Shown: positions 17,132 to 26,014, counted from the stretch's first letter. The stretch: 64,000 nt of DNA from an uncultured Oscillospiraceae bacterium (GCA_958448165.1 CAUDCW010000009.1:1-64000), one strand, 5' to 3'. Translations and numbers: made by a program. Notes: a model not told the origin generated them from the letters alone.

Positions 17132-17925
17132 TATTTGAAAACATTGACGGCGTACCGAATTTTAAATGCGATGAATACGCCGAAAAAAACAGTAAATACT
17201 GCGTTCTCATTCCAATCATCAACGAGGGTGAGAGAATAAAGAACGAGCTTTTAAAAGCGCAGAAAAACAAAATCGACAAGCTGTGCGATATCATCATCTG
17301 TGACGGCGGCTCAAAGGACGGCTGTACCGATGAAGCACTGCTTCGCTCACTCGGCGTCAATACTCTGCTGACAAAGCAGGACAAGGGCAAGCAGGGTGCG
17401 CAGCTGCGAATGGGCTTTTACTGGGCACAGCAAAGAGGGTATGATGGCTTCATAACAATTGACGGCAACAATAAGGACTCTATCGAGGATATCCCAAGCT
17501 TTATCGAAAAGCTTGAACAAGGCTATGATTTTGTTCAGGGCTCACGCTTTGTAAAGGGCGGCCAGGCGATAAACACACCGCTTATGCGGCTTGTGTCTGT
17601 TCGGCTCATTCATGCGCCGGTAATTTCGCTCACGGCACATCAGTGGTTTACCGACACAACCAATGCCTACAGGGCATATTCACGAAAATACATAACTCAT
17701 CCGGACGTTCAGATTTACAGAGATGTTTTTATGACATATGAGCTTCTGGCTTATCTGTCTGTCAGAGCTTCACAGCTTCATCTTAAAGCCTGTGAAATAC
17801 CGGTGACAAGGCAATACCCGAAAAACGAAAAGACCCCGACGAAAATCAGTCCGTTTAAGGGCAATGCTGAACTGATGAAAATTTTGTTCAAAAATCTGTT
17901 CGGTTGCTATAAGCCTAAGAAATAG
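17128..17925 (+). CDS. Family 2 glycosyltransferase
   Basis: A 265-aa GT-A fold glycosyltransferase. It has VLIPIINEGERI, DIIICDGGSKDG (nucleotide-binding region), GAQLRMGFYWAQQRGYDGFITIDGNNKDS carrying the metal-binding D-x-N variant of DXD, and GSRFVKGG. No membrane helices are seen, so it should act at the inner membrane face. TTG 17128 overlaps the preceding stop (TTGA). Acceptor is unknown. Confidence 0.85.
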   Translation: MIFENIDGVPNFKCDEYAEKNSKYCVLIPIINEGERIKNELLKAQKNKIDKLCDIIICDGGSKDGCTDEALLRSLGVNTLLTKQDKGKQGAQLRMGFYWAQQRGYDGFITIDGNNKDSIEDIPSFIEKLEQGYDFVQGSRFVKGGQAINTPLMRLVSVRLIHAPVISLTAHQWFTDTTNAYRAYSRKYITHPDVQIYRDVFMTYELLAYLSVRASQLHLKACEIPVTRQYPKNEKTPTKISPFKGNAELMKILFKNLFGCYKPKK

Positions 17926-17956
17926 TATCGGAATGTGAATTCGAGGAGTAATGGGA

Positions 17957-20020
17957 ATGGATAGAATAAAAAATAAAATTGCCGTCGGAGCTTCGCTCAC
18001 AATGGCGCAGAAGCTGCTTTATATTGCAATAGTGCTTATGCCTGCGTTTGTGCTGACGTCACTTCAGACGTATGTTCAGAACAATTTTTACATACTGACA
18101 AGTATTCTTCTTGGTCTTGCTCTCGGCGTTATTGCACTGCTTTTGTGCAGATGTCTTATACCGTCGGCGCTGAAGGGGAACGAAATTTTAAAAATAACAG
18201 CAATGCTTTCACCGTCGGTGCTGCTCATAAGCTTTGCGGTCAATTTAAAGCATTCAACGCCGTTTTTCTGCATTTCGTTTATCGCAATATTTGTTCTTAT
18301 GTATTTCGGCTTTGTCTTTCCGATAAAGGACAGGGGAAAGCACATTTGTGCCGCAATAGTGCTGATTGCAATGCTTTTTGCAATAGAATATTGCCTTTAT
18401 GTTTACGATCTTTTTTCACCTGATTCGTATTCGTATTATGACATAAGCCGCACAATTTTTTCAGACTTTTACAATGTCGCAACTCAGCGTCAGTATATTG
18501 TTGACACGGAGCTCGGCATTTCGTTCCCGTATCTTTACCCGACTCTGCTTGCGATTGTTGACAGCCTGACAGGGCTTAAGATTTACAGCGGAACGATTCT
18601 TAATGTTGTCATCACCTGTGTAAGCTGTCTTATGCTTTATAAAATCTCTGTAAAGCATTTCAAAAATCCATACGCAGGAACAATTGCGGCTGTATATATG
18701 GTTACAAATAACCCATATCTCACCGAAATGCGTGTGACAAGAAGTGTGCCGATAGCCGTTCTTTCTATTCTTGTTCTTGCGTATTATATTCTTGATTTGC
18801 CCGATATAAAAACAAAGGCGTGCATACTTGCAGGAATAGGCGCAGGCTGTGCGATGGTGTGTCGTTTTGATGCACTTGTTGTTGCGGGGCTCTGTCTTGT
18901 TGCAGTGTTTGTTTTTTCAATAAAGGGCAGCCGTATAAAGAATTCGGCAAAATATGCAGGCGGACTGCTGATTCCGACCTCGCCGTGGCTTATCTTCTCA
19001 ATAGTAAACTTCGGAAAGCTGTGGATAAGCGACAACGGCGGAACAATGTGGATGGCTGTACCGTCTGTTCCGCAAAGATACTATTCAAGCACATATGTCA
19101 CTCAGACGATTTTCAACAACTTCGGCGAATGGTTCAGACAGCTTTTCAATTATAAGCTCAAAGGAATACTCGATAAGGGAATCACCGGTGTTCTTCCTCT
19201 TGCAGTAGCATTGATTCTTCTTGTCTGGATAGCCGTAATGCTTATGCGCTTTGTTAATTGCCGACAGTTCAGGCTCTATATCAAATCGCACAAAAAGCTG
19301 TTGATTTGCGCCGGTGTGTGCGTTCTGATTTATGCCGCAAAATTCTGCGGAATATGGGTTGTCGGCTTTTCTGACGCAAGATACCACTCGGAAGCTTTTG
19401 TGCTGCTTATACTTTTCCTGTTTTCGGTCGTTTACAGTATTTCTGCTTTTTCGAGAGTCAACATTCCGAGCGGCAAAAAGAAAATAACAAAGGGTGCTGA
19501 TTTGACTGTTCGGTATGCCGAAAACTATCAAAAAACATCAAGAAGCCTCGTTGTGAACATCACAACTGCCCTTGTATGTGTTGCAATGATAATCTGCATC
19601 GGCTCGCAGAATATCAAGTGTTACTCGCCGTATATTATGCTTTCATCGCTTCTTGACAAGCCTGTTGCAGCGGCTGAGATAGAGAGTGTCGTTACGGCTG
19701 AAAACGAAGATCCCCGTGTGTTCTTCTCGGCTGTCAACGAGGGCGACCCGTTCTCATTCGGCGCATATACGGGTATAAGAACCTTTACTCCGCCGTGGAC
19801 AAAAGCAAACGACCCGCAGGCTCTTATTGAGATTACGGATAATTATATAATGCCCGATTATGTTGTGTGCAAGGCTGAAAACATCAGGGAAGATTTTGTT
19901 TCTCGCTACGATCTTACTCCCGTTCACACCACCTCAGACAAATTGACAATATATAAAGTGACAGATAAATCAACCTTTGCAAACGAGCGGAAACTGTTTC
20001 CTTACGGAAAAAAGAATTGA
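17957..20020 (+). CDS. Polytopic membrane protein, GT-C glycosyltransferase-like
   Basis: About 687 aa with roughly a dozen hydrophobic segments and a soluble C-terminal part of about 120 residues. The first large outer loop contains LFSPDSYSYYDISRTIF, an acidic motif reminiscent of the catalytic loop of GT-C (ArnT/PMT type) enzymes that use polyprenyl-phosphate sugars. I cannot assign a named family with certainty. ATG 17957 is preferred over ATG 17951 because GAGGAG (17943-17948) is correctly spaced only for the former. It sits centrally in the glycan cluster. Confidence 0.7.
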   Translation: MDRIKNKIAVGASLTMAQKLLYIAIVLMPAFVLTSLQTYVQNNFYILTSILLGLALGVIALLLCRCLIPSALKGNEILKITAMLSPSVLLISFAVNLKHSTPFFCISFIAIFVLMYFGFVFPIKDRGKHICAAIVLIAMLFAIEYCLYVYDLFSPDSYSYYDISRTIFSDFYNVATQRQYIVDTELGISFPYLYPTLLAIVDSLTGLKIYSGTILNVVITCVSCLMLYKISVKHFKNPYAGTIAAVYMVTNNPYLTEMRVTRSVPIAVLSILVLAYYILDLPDIKTKACILAGIGAGCAMVCRFDALVVAGLCLVAVFVFSIKGSRIKNSAKYAGGLLIPTSPWLIFSIVNFGKLWISDNGGTMWMAVPSVPQRYYSSTYVTQTIFNNFGEWFRQLFNYKLKGILDKGITGVLPLAVALILLVWIAVMLMRFVNCRQFRLYIKSHKKLLICAGVCVLIYAAKFCGIWVVGFSDARYHSEAFVLLILFLFSVVYSISAFSRVNIPSGKKKITKGADLTVRYAENYQKTSRSLVVNITTALVCVAMIICIGSQNIKCYSPYIMLSSLLDKPVAAAEIESVVTAENEDPRVFFSAVNEGDPFSFGAYTGIRTFTPPWTKANDPQALIEITDNYIMPDYVVCKAENIREDFVSRYDLTPVHTTSDKLTIYKVTDKSTFANERKLFPYGKKN

Positions 20021-20039
20021 AGGCAGGGAGGCGGCATAG

Positions 20040-21164
20040 TTGACTTATGACAAAATTATAATAGGCGCCGGGCTTTACGGCCTTTACTCCGCCTTGTTTT
20101 GCGCCAGGCTCGGTCAGAATGTGCTTGTGCTTGAATGTGACGACGCTCCGTTCAAGCGTGCTACATATATAAATCAGGCGAGAGTTCATATGGGCTATCA
20201 TTATCCCCGTTCAATCTCGACTGCTGTTAAATCAAGAGGATATTTTGACCGGTTCAATAATGATTACGGCTTTTGCGTTCACAGCGAGTTCGACCAGGTT
20301 TATGCCACAAGCTCCAACTTCAGCTGGACAAATGCCGAGCAGTTCAAAAAATTCTGCAACGACGCCAACATTATGTGTGAGGACGAGCCGGTTTCACGTT
20401 ATTTTAAAGACGGAATGTGCGACGGCGCATTTCTGACAAAAGAATATACATACGATGCGCAGATACTGAAGGATTATTTCCTGACAGAGCTTGAGAAATA
20501 TAAGGGCGTGACTATATTATACAGCGCCGTTATAACTGCAATAGAAAACACAGGCAGTGCATACAGCGTAACATTGCAGGATTCCTCCGCTTACTGTACG
20601 CCGTTCCTTTTGAACGCAACCTACGCAGGCGTCAATCAGATACTCAAAATGCTGTCGCTTGAGCCGTTCGGAATCAAATATGAGCTTTGCGAGATTATCC
20701 TGTGCACAGTGTCGGACAAGCTTAAAAATACTGGAATAACGGTTATGGACGGGCCTTTTTTCTCAATTATGCCTTTTGGAAAAACAGGGCTTCACTCGCT
20801 TACCTCCGTTACGTTTACACCGCATATGACAAGCTACGAGTCGGTTCCGCATTTTCCGTGTCAGGGCAAAAGCAACGGCTTTTGTTCGCCGCAAAGGCTC
20901 GGCAACTGCAACGACTGCCCTGCTAAACCGCAAAGCGCATGGCCGTATATGTCAAATCTGGCGCACAAATATCTCAAGGACAGCTTAGGGTTTGAATATG
21001 TTTCCTCGCTTTATTCTATGAAGCCGATACTCAAGGCGTCTGAAATTGACGACTCAAGACCGACGGTTATCAAGAAATTCAGCGAGAATCCAACCTTTGT
21101 TTCTGTTCTGTCGGGAAAAATCAATACGGTTTATGATTTGGATGAGGTGTTGAAGAATGGTTAA
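20040..21164 (+). CDS. FAD-dependent oxidoreductase (DAO-like) with a Cys-rich insert
   Basis: A 374-aa flavoprotein with the dinucleotide-binding motif IIIGAGLYGLYSALFCARLGQ and a second conserved region INQARVHMGYHYPRS. Near residues 282-303 there is an unusual cysteine group with C-x8-C-x7-C-x2-C spacing (HFPCQG, GFCSP, NCNDCP), possibly a metal or Fe-S site. TTG 20040 follows GGGAGG. The end overlaps the next glycosyltransferase by eight bases. The likely role is oxidation of a sugar or lipid-linked intermediate, inferred from context. Confidence 0.75.
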   Translation: MTYDKIIIGAGLYGLYSALFCARLGQNVLVLECDDAPFKRATYINQARVHMGYHYPRSISTAVKSRGYFDRFNNDYGFCVHSEFDQVYATSSNFSWTNAEQFKKFCNDANIMCEDEPVSRYFKDGMCDGAFLTKEYTYDAQILKDYFLTELEKYKGVTILYSAVITAIENTGSAYSVTLQDSSAYCTPFLLNATYAGVNQILKMLSLEPFGIKYELCEIILCTVSDKLKNTGITVMDGPFFSIMPFGKTGLHSLTSVTFTPHMTSYESVPHFPCQGKSNGFCSPQRLGNCNDCPAKPQSAWPYMSNLAHKYLKDSLGFEYVSSLYSMKPILKASEIDDSRPTVIKKFSENPTFVSVLSGKINTVYDLDEVLKNG

Positions 21165-22098
21165 TGAAAAAGAAAAAAACTTTGTATCGGCTGTTGTGTA
21201 TGTGCACAACAGGGAAAGTACAATCGAGCAATTTCTGAAAACCGTCAACGGTGTTCTTGAAGAGCATTTCCTTAAATATGAAATAATCTGTGTCAACGAT
21301 GCTTCATACGATGACAGCGCAAAAATTATCAAGGATTTCGGTGAAAAATATCTTGAATGTCCGCTCAGTATTGTCAATATGGGCTTTTTTCAGGGACTTG
21401 AAATGTCAATGAATGCCGGCGTTGACCTTGCAATCGGTGATTTTGTGTTTGAATTTGACAGCGATATAGTTGACTTCGATTCATCGTTGATTTTTGAAAT
21501 TTACAGCCATTCGCTGAAAGGATACGACATAGTTTCGGCTTGTGCAAACGGCAAAAAGCCTTTTACCTCAAGGCTTTTTTACAAGCTTTTCAACAGAAAT
21601 TCAAAAACTCAGTATAAGCTTTCTACCGAATCCTTCCGCATATTGTCACGTCGTGCCATCAACCGTGTTCACACCCTGAGCAAAACAATACCGTACAGAA
21701 AGGCTCTGTACGCCAACTGCGGACTGAAAATGGACACGGTTCATTATAATCCGATAAACACCTTGCGCCTTGAGCGCGGCAATAAGCAGGATGAAACACG
21801 TTTTGACACGGCGCTTGACAGCCTGATGCTGTTCACAAATATCGGCTACAGAGCGTCAATGATTTTAACAATCATTATGATACTCGCAACAATCGGCATC
21901 GGCGTTTATACGATTCTTGTTTTTGCACTGGGACATCCTGTTCCGGGCTTTACAACAACAATGCTTGTTATGACAGGCTCGTTCTTCGGTGTTTTTGCAA
22001 TACTCACAATAATAATCAAGTATCTTTCATTGCTTGTCAACCTTGTGTTTAAAAAGCAAAAATATCTTATCGAATCAATCGAAAAGATAAGCAAATAA
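21157..22098 (+). CDS. Family 2 glycosyltransferase with C-terminal membrane helices
   Basis: A 313-aa GT2 enzyme of the DPM1/GtrB type that typically loads a sugar onto polyprenyl phosphate. Visible are IICVNDASYDDSAK, FEFDSDIVDFD (DXD) and two hydrophobic helices near residues 232-255 and 268-292. It closes the glycan cluster. A polyprenyl-sugar made here could feed the GT-C-like protein two genes upstream. Overlap with the oxidoreductase suggests translational coupling. Confidence 0.85.
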   Translation: MVNEKEKNFVSAVVYVHNRESTIEQFLKTVNGVLEEHFLKYEIICVNDASYDDSAKIIKDFGEKYLECPLSIVNMGFFQGLEMSMNAGVDLAIGDFVFEFDSDIVDFDSSLIFEIYSHSLKGYDIVSACANGKKPFTSRLFYKLFNRNSKTQYKLSTESFRILSRRAINRVHTLSKTIPYRKALYANCGLKMDTVHYNPINTLRLERGNKQDETRFDTALDSLMLFTNIGYRASMILTIIMILATIGIGVYTILVFALGHPVPGFTTTMLVMTGSFFGVFAILTIIIKYLSLLVNLVFKKQKYLIESIEKISK

Positions 22099-22105
22099 GA
22101 AAAAA

Positions 22106-22129
22106 CGGGCGAGAACAAATTCTCGCCCG
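22106..22129. terminator. Bidirectional terminator between the glycan cluster and pyrB
   Basis: CGGGCGAGAA (22106-22115) and TTCTCGCCCG (22120-22129) form a perfect ten-bp stem with a four-base loop, A-rich on the left and T-rich on the right, serving the converging transcripts. Confidence 0.85.
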
Positions 22130-22183
22130 AATATATTTTATACTGATTCCTGATAGAAAGTAGATTTATATTAGGTATTAGTA

Positions 22184-23254
22184 TTATATCAGCATTCTGT
22201 TGTCGCAGTAAAGACAGGTCAGCATATCGCCCGAATTTACAAAGGATTTCGGCAGATAAAGCTCGGTATTTGTTATACAGTTCGGATTGGTGCATTTGTG
22301 AACGCCGTTTTCAATGTGGAGCTTTGCAGGCTTTGACAGCACAGGCTCATTAAGCATCAGGTGTATAAGAGCCATTCTTGCATACATTCCGTAGCCTGCC
22401 TGCTTGAAATATACGGCTCTCGGGTCGTTGTCAACCTCGTCAGTTATTTCGTCAACACGGGGAAGAGGATGAAGAACCTTGAGAGTGCTTTTTGCAAGGC
22501 TCAGCTTTTGCGTGTCAAGCACAAAAACTCCGCTCTGCTTTATATATTCCTCCTCGCTCTTGAACCTTTCACGCTGTATTCTCGTCATATAAAGAACGTC
22601 AAGCATCGGCATAGCTTCACTTAAGCTGTTTAGCTCGGTGTATTTACAGCCGGAAGCCTTGAGTATTGATTTTATGTATCCGGGAACCTGTAAATCCTTT
22701 GTAGAAATCAAAATAAACTCGTTGCCCTCAAAATGGCTCATTGTCTTAATAAGCGAATGAACGGTTCTGCCGTTTTTCAAATCTCCGCACAGACCGATTA
22801 CCAGTCGGTCAAGACGGCCGATTTCGTTATACAGTGTTACAAGGTCTGTCAGCGTTTGCGTCGGGTGCAGATGACCGCCGTCGCCTGCGTTGATTATCGG
22901 CACATCGGAATAAAGACTTGCAGCCTTTGCGGACCCCTCAATCGGGTGTCGCATTGCAATAATATCGGCATAGCCGCTGACGATTTTTACCGTGTCTTTT
23001 AGGCTTTCGCCCTTGGCTACCGAAGAGTTCATAGGATTGTCAAAACCAAGAGTGCTGCCGCCAAGACGCATCATCGCCGCCTGGAACGACATCTGAGTTC
23101 TTGTTGACGGTTCATAAAACAGTGTGGCAAGAATTTTGCCGTGGCAGCTTTCGCTGTAGCGTTTTGGATTTTTTCTGATTTCACAGGCAAGATTAATAAC
23201 TTTTTTAAGTTTGTCCTCGCTGAATTCTTCGAGGTCGATAACATTTTCAAACAC
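22184..23254 (-). CDS. pyrB: Aspartate carbamoyltransferase with C-terminal zinc domain
   Basis: Condenses carbamoyl phosphate and aspartate in pyrimidine synthesis. The catalytic chain shows YEPSTRTQMSF (carbamoyl-phosphate loop), INAGDGGHLHPTQTLTD and HPLPRVDEI. The protein is about 50 residues longer than a catalytic chain: the tail has C-x4-C, then C-x2-C (HKCTNPNC and LTCLYC), closely resembling the zinc domain of the regulatory chain PyrI but without its nucleotide-binding domain. GTG 23254 is preferred: GGAGG lies eight bases upstream, while the alternative TTG 23260 is only two bases away. Confidence 0.9.
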   Translation of the reverse strand: MFENVIDLEEFSEDKLKKVINLACEIRKNPKRYSESCHGKILATLFYEPSTRTQMSFQAAMMRLGGSTLGFDNPMNSSVAKGESLKDTVKIVSGYADIIAMRHPIEGSAKAASLYSDVPIINAGDGGHLHPTQTLTDLVTLYNEIGRLDRLVIGLCGDLKNGRTVHSLIKTMSHFEGNEFILISTKDLQVPGYIKSILKASGCKYTELNSLSEAMPMLDVLYMTRIQRERFKSEEEYIKQSGVFVLDTQKLSLAKSTLKVLHPLPRVDEITDEVDNDPRAVYFKQAGYGMYARMALIHLMLNEPVLSKPAKLHIENGVHKCTNPNCITNTELYLPKSFVNSGDMLTCLYCDNRMLI

Positions 23255-23279
23255 TTTCAAAACCTCCTGTCAGCATATT

Positions 23280-23288
23280 ATTATATCA
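23280..23288 (-). promoter_or_regulatory. Extended -10 promoter for pyrB
   Basis: Read on the minus strand this is TGATATAAT, a perfect extended -10 element, about 25 bases upstream of the pyrB start codon. TTGGAC lies further upstream at a non-ideal spacing. Confidence 0.5.
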
Positions 23289-23379
23289 TAAATATTGTCC
23301 AAATTTTTACTTATTGGAATATTATTTTAAAGAAATAAAAGATTAGTCTGACAGACTGTTTTTATCGTGTTCGAAAAAT

Positions 23380-23391
23380 CCCCGTACGGGG
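23380..23391. promoter_or_regulatory. GC-rich 12-bp palindrome between divergent promoters
   Basis: CCCCGTACGGGG is a perfect palindrome standing out in an AT-rich intergenic region, 38 bases upstream of the -35 of the lipoprotein promoter. It may be an operator; no regulator is assigned. Confidence 0.35.
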
Positions 23392-23429
23392 CATAAATTT
23401 GAATTTATTGCGAATTTTTCTGTCATTGG

Positions 23430-23458
23430 TTGAAAAGACTTTATTTTTATGCTATAAT
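23430..23458 (+). promoter_or_regulatory. Promoter for the lipoprotein gene
   Basis: TTGAAA (23430-23435), a 17-bp spacer and a perfect TATAAT (23453-23458), 42 bases before the start codon. Confidence 0.7.
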
Positions 23459-23500
23459 ACAACAGTATTCCATATTTTATTCAGGAAAGGTGAATATATA

Positions 23501-24007
23501 ATGTTTAAAAAAGTTCTTTCACTGATAACCTCGGCTGCAATTGTTGCCGCTGTTCTTGTCAGTTGTTCATGTTCAGGCGACACAAAGAAGGTAACAAGCT
23601 CCGGACCTCAGCCAAGCGCAAAGGTCAACAGCGCTGTTGACGGTCGGTATCAAAACGAAGTCTTTAAGTACAAGCTTACAATTCCGTCGGAAATTAAGGA
23701 CGATATAAGCATTAACGGCAACGAAAAAATCGTTACTATTTACAACACATATGTTAAGGGCCTTGGCGCAAAGAATGACCAGGGTACAGTGTATGAGGGC
23801 AAGCTCGGCACAATCTGGGCTGAACGCTTAGAGTCTTCTATACCGTATGAGCATTTTGAGGTTCTCGGCAAAGACAGTGAGCGTCAGTATGTTTTCCAGT
23901 ATCCCGAGGAAGACCAGTATAATCCCAAGGACAAAAAGGCAAAAGAGAATTTTGAGAACACTAAAAAGTATCTGAAAGAGATTCTCGATTCCTTTACTCT
24001 CGGATAA
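23501..24007 (+). CDS. Small secreted lipoprotein, unknown function
   Basis: 168 aa. MFKKVLSLITSAAIVAAVLVSC is a lipoprotein signal with a lipobox ending VLVSC. The mature part begins with a Ser/Gly/Pro-rich linker and continues as a compact, mostly beta domain (YQNEVFKYKLTIPSEI...) ending in a charged helix. No family is recognised. An ORF opening at 23399 also covers this frame, but ATG 23501 with AGGAAAGG and the strong promoter just upstream fixes the start. Confidence 0.8.
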   Translation: MFKKVLSLITSAAIVAAVLVSCSCSGDTKKVTSSGPQPSAKVNSAVDGRYQNEVFKYKLTIPSEIKDDISINGNEKIVTIYNTYVKGLGAKNDQGTVYEGKLGTIWAERLESSIPYEHFEVLGKDSERQYVFQYPEEDQYNPKDKKAKENFENTKKYLKEILDSFTLG

Positions 24008-24032
24008 TTTCTTGTTTTTTATCCGAAACTAC

Positions 24033-24061
24033 TTGATTTTTATTCTAAAATAGGCTATAAT
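24033..24061 (+). promoter_or_regulatory. Promoter for tRNA-Leu
   Basis: TTGATT (24033-24038), a 17-bp spacer and TATAAT (24056-24061). The implied leader of about 80 nt holds an 11-bp hairpin, ACGTCGTGCAT (24101-24111) with ATGCATGACGT (24129-24139) with one G-U pair, ending ten bases before the tRNA. Confidence 0.65.
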
Positions 24062-24148
24062 AACCCTTGTTGTCATCCGACGCAATTTATTTTATATAGT
24101 ACGTCGTGCATTGTAAAAATCAATTATGATGCATGACGTCTGATAAAT

Positions 24149-24235
24149 GCCGGTGTGATGGAATTGGCAGACGTAGTGGACTCAAAATCCACCGGTAGCG
24201 ATACCGTGCCGGTTCGAGTCCGGCCACCGGCACCA
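24149..24235 (+). tRNA. tRNA-Leu (anticodon CAA)
   Basis: An 87-nt class II tRNA with CCA encoded. The acceptor GCCGGTG (24149-24155) pairs with CACCGGC (24225-24231). The anticodon stem GTGGA/TCCAC encloses loop CTCAAAA, giving anticodon CAA, which reads UUG. A long variable arm (CGGTAGCGATACCG region) and T-loop GGTTCGAGTCC follow. Confidence 0.97.
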
Positions 24236-24237
24236 AT

Positions 24238-24269
24238 AAAAGGCTCATTCCGTTTGGAATGAGCCTTTT
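24238..24269. terminator. Terminator after tRNA-Leu, bidirectional
   Basis: A 14-bp perfect stem (AAAAGGCTCATTCC and GGAATGAGCCTTTT) with loop GTTT. A and T tracts on the two sides allow it to end both tRNA-Leu and the minus-strand ABC operon. Confidence 0.88.
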
Positions 24270-24348
24270 AAGTTACCCATAAGACGAGCCGAGGAGCTTG
24301 TGTGCGATTTTGTTTCGGATTATTGAAAAATATTGCGTTGCGTTTTAG

Positions 24349-25134
24349 TTATGCAATGTCTTTTTTGGAATATTTGATATAAGCGGCTGCAATACCGACA
24401 GCGGCATACACCGTTCCAAGAAGAATAAGCACTCCGTCAAGGCTTAAATTATTTACAATCTCAGTTCCCTCGGCATAACCGAAAGGAGTTATGTACTTCA
24501 AGAATTCTGCGCTGTCGGAGATGTTCGCAACAATGTTAAGAAAATACATTATCACCGCAACGCCAAGACCGATTCCGATGCTGCCGCGTCTGATAAAAGC
24601 TGAAATGCCAAAGCATATTCCGGCAAGCTCTATCTGCATCAGCAGGTAAGCAAGGTGAAGCAGACTTATTTCTGTGAACGGTATTTCTTCGCCTACAATT
24701 GCAATAGAGCCGATTGAAACACCGTAAACAACAGCGTTGAGAATAATAATCTGAATAAAAACTGAGATAAGCTTGCCCGTTATGATATGCTGACGGCTGA
24801 TTGGGTGAGTGAGCAAAAATTCTGCCGTGCGTTCTTTTTCTTCCTTGGCAAGAACTGATATTGCACACAGGGACGCAAAAAATGCTCCGCCAAGCCCGAG
24901 AATGTTTCCACATTCAACCGCATAAAATCCCGTCATAGTTCCAAAGCTTATCTTGTCCATGCCGAAAGCCTCGCTGAAGCTTCCCATAGATGAGAACATA
25001 TCGCTTATTCCGTCCATTTCACCCTTCATTTCCGGATACATAAATATACATACAGCAAGCAGAAATCCGATAGCCGCAGTCCACACAATAACGGAAACTC
25101 TGCTTTGCTTTAGTTCGTGTTTTATCAGCGTCAT
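24349..25134 (-). CDS. ABC-2 type exporter permease
   Basis: 261-aa membrane protein with about six hydrophobic helices in the ABC-2 layout, beginning MTLIKHELKQSRVSVIVWT. The central LAKEEKERTAEFLLTHPISR is the conserved cytoplasmic segment of these permeases (NatB/bacitracin-exporter-like). Its start codon shares one base with the ATPase stop (TAATG), so translation is coupled. It works with the ATPase at 25134-26012 as an exporter of unknown substrate. Confidence 0.88.
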   Translation of the reverse strand: MTLIKHELKQSRVSVIVWTAAIGFLLAVCIFMYPEMKGEMDGISDMFSSMGSFSEAFGMDKISFGTMTGFYAVECGNILGLGGAFFASLCAISVLAKEEKERTAEFLLTHPISRQHIITGKLISVFIQIIILNAVVYGVSIGSIAIVGEEIPFTEISLLHLAYLLMQIELAGICFGISAFIRRGSIGIGLGVAVIMYFLNIVANISDSAEFLKYITPFGYAEGTEIVNNLSLDGVLILLGTVYAAVGIAAAYIKYSKKDIA

Positions 25135-26012
25135 TACTTTGTACCTCCGTCAAGATAATAGTGCATAAATATTTCTTCAAGGTCGGGTTCGGAAATCGAC
25201 AAATCCTGTATCCTTGTATCTGAAAGCAGCCTTATCAGCGCATTGATATCGCCGCCGTACAGAAAACTGATGCCGTTTTCGGTGTGCTGTATATCTCGCA
25301 CATCGGAAAGTGAGGATAAGTCCTTGATGCCCTGAATGTGAATTCGTTTGGCGTTTGTGCGTGAAAGTGCCTCGACGCTGTCACAGGCGATTATGCGACC
25401 TTCACGAATGATAGCCGCTCTTTGGCAGTTGTGCTGAACCTCGGATAAAATGTGCGAAGAAAGAAATACGGTTGTGCCGCTGCTGTTTTTTTCTTTCAGG
25501 ATTTCAAAAAATTCTCGCTGCATCAGCGGGTCAAGACCGCCTGTCGGCTCGTCTAAAATGCAAAGACGCGGATTGTGCTGTAAGGCGCAGACGATAGCAA
25601 CCTTTTTGCGGTTGCCGAATGAAAGCTCCTCAACCTTTTTTGATGTGTCAAGGTTAAGCCGATCGCATAGCTTTTTTGCTTCGTCACGGCAGTCCTTTTT
25701 GCGTAAATCTGCCGACAGTCTGATAACGTCTTTCACTTTCATACCGTTATAGAATACTGCTTCTGACGGCAGATATCCAACCTGTGAAAGTATTTCTTTT
25801 TTCTTGCTTTTTATGTCGTTTCCGAAAATTGCGGCACTTCCGCTGTCGGCACTTATCATGCCTAAAAGCGTGCGGATTGTCGTGCTTTTGCCGGCGCCGT
25901 TCGGACCGATAAAACCGAAGAACTCACCCTCCTTGACAGACAGGTTCAAGTCAACAATTCCTCTTGATTTGCCGTAGAACTTTCTCAGTCCTTTAATCTC
26001 AATTGCGTTCAT
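25134..26012 (-). CDS. ABC transporter ATP-binding protein
   Basis: 292-aa ATPase of the exporter. Walker A GPNGAGKSTTIRTLLG, Walker B LCILDEPTGGLDPL and switch His in LSSHILSEV are canonical. The signature is ELSFGNRKKVAI, where the usual LSxGxxQ has Asn-Arg-Lys, a common variant in this drug-export subfamily. The C-terminal 80 residues form an accessory domain. It sits two bases downstream of the TetR gene in one minus-strand operon. Confidence 0.92.
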   Translation of the reverse strand: MNAIEIKGLRKFYGKSRGIVDLNLSVKEGEFFGFIGPNGAGKSTTIRTLLGMISADSGSAAIFGNDIKSKKKEILSQVGYLPSEAVFYNGMKVKDVIRLSADLRKKDCRDEAKKLCDRLNLDTSKKVEELSFGNRKKVAIVCALQHNPRLCILDEPTGGLDPLMQREFFEILKEKNSSGTTVFLSSHILSEVQHNCQRAAIIREGRIIACDSVEALSRTNAKRIHIQGIKDLSSLSDVRDIQHTENGISFLYGGDINALIRLLSDTRIQDLSISEPDLEEIFMHYYLDGGTK

Positions 26013-26014
26013 AA

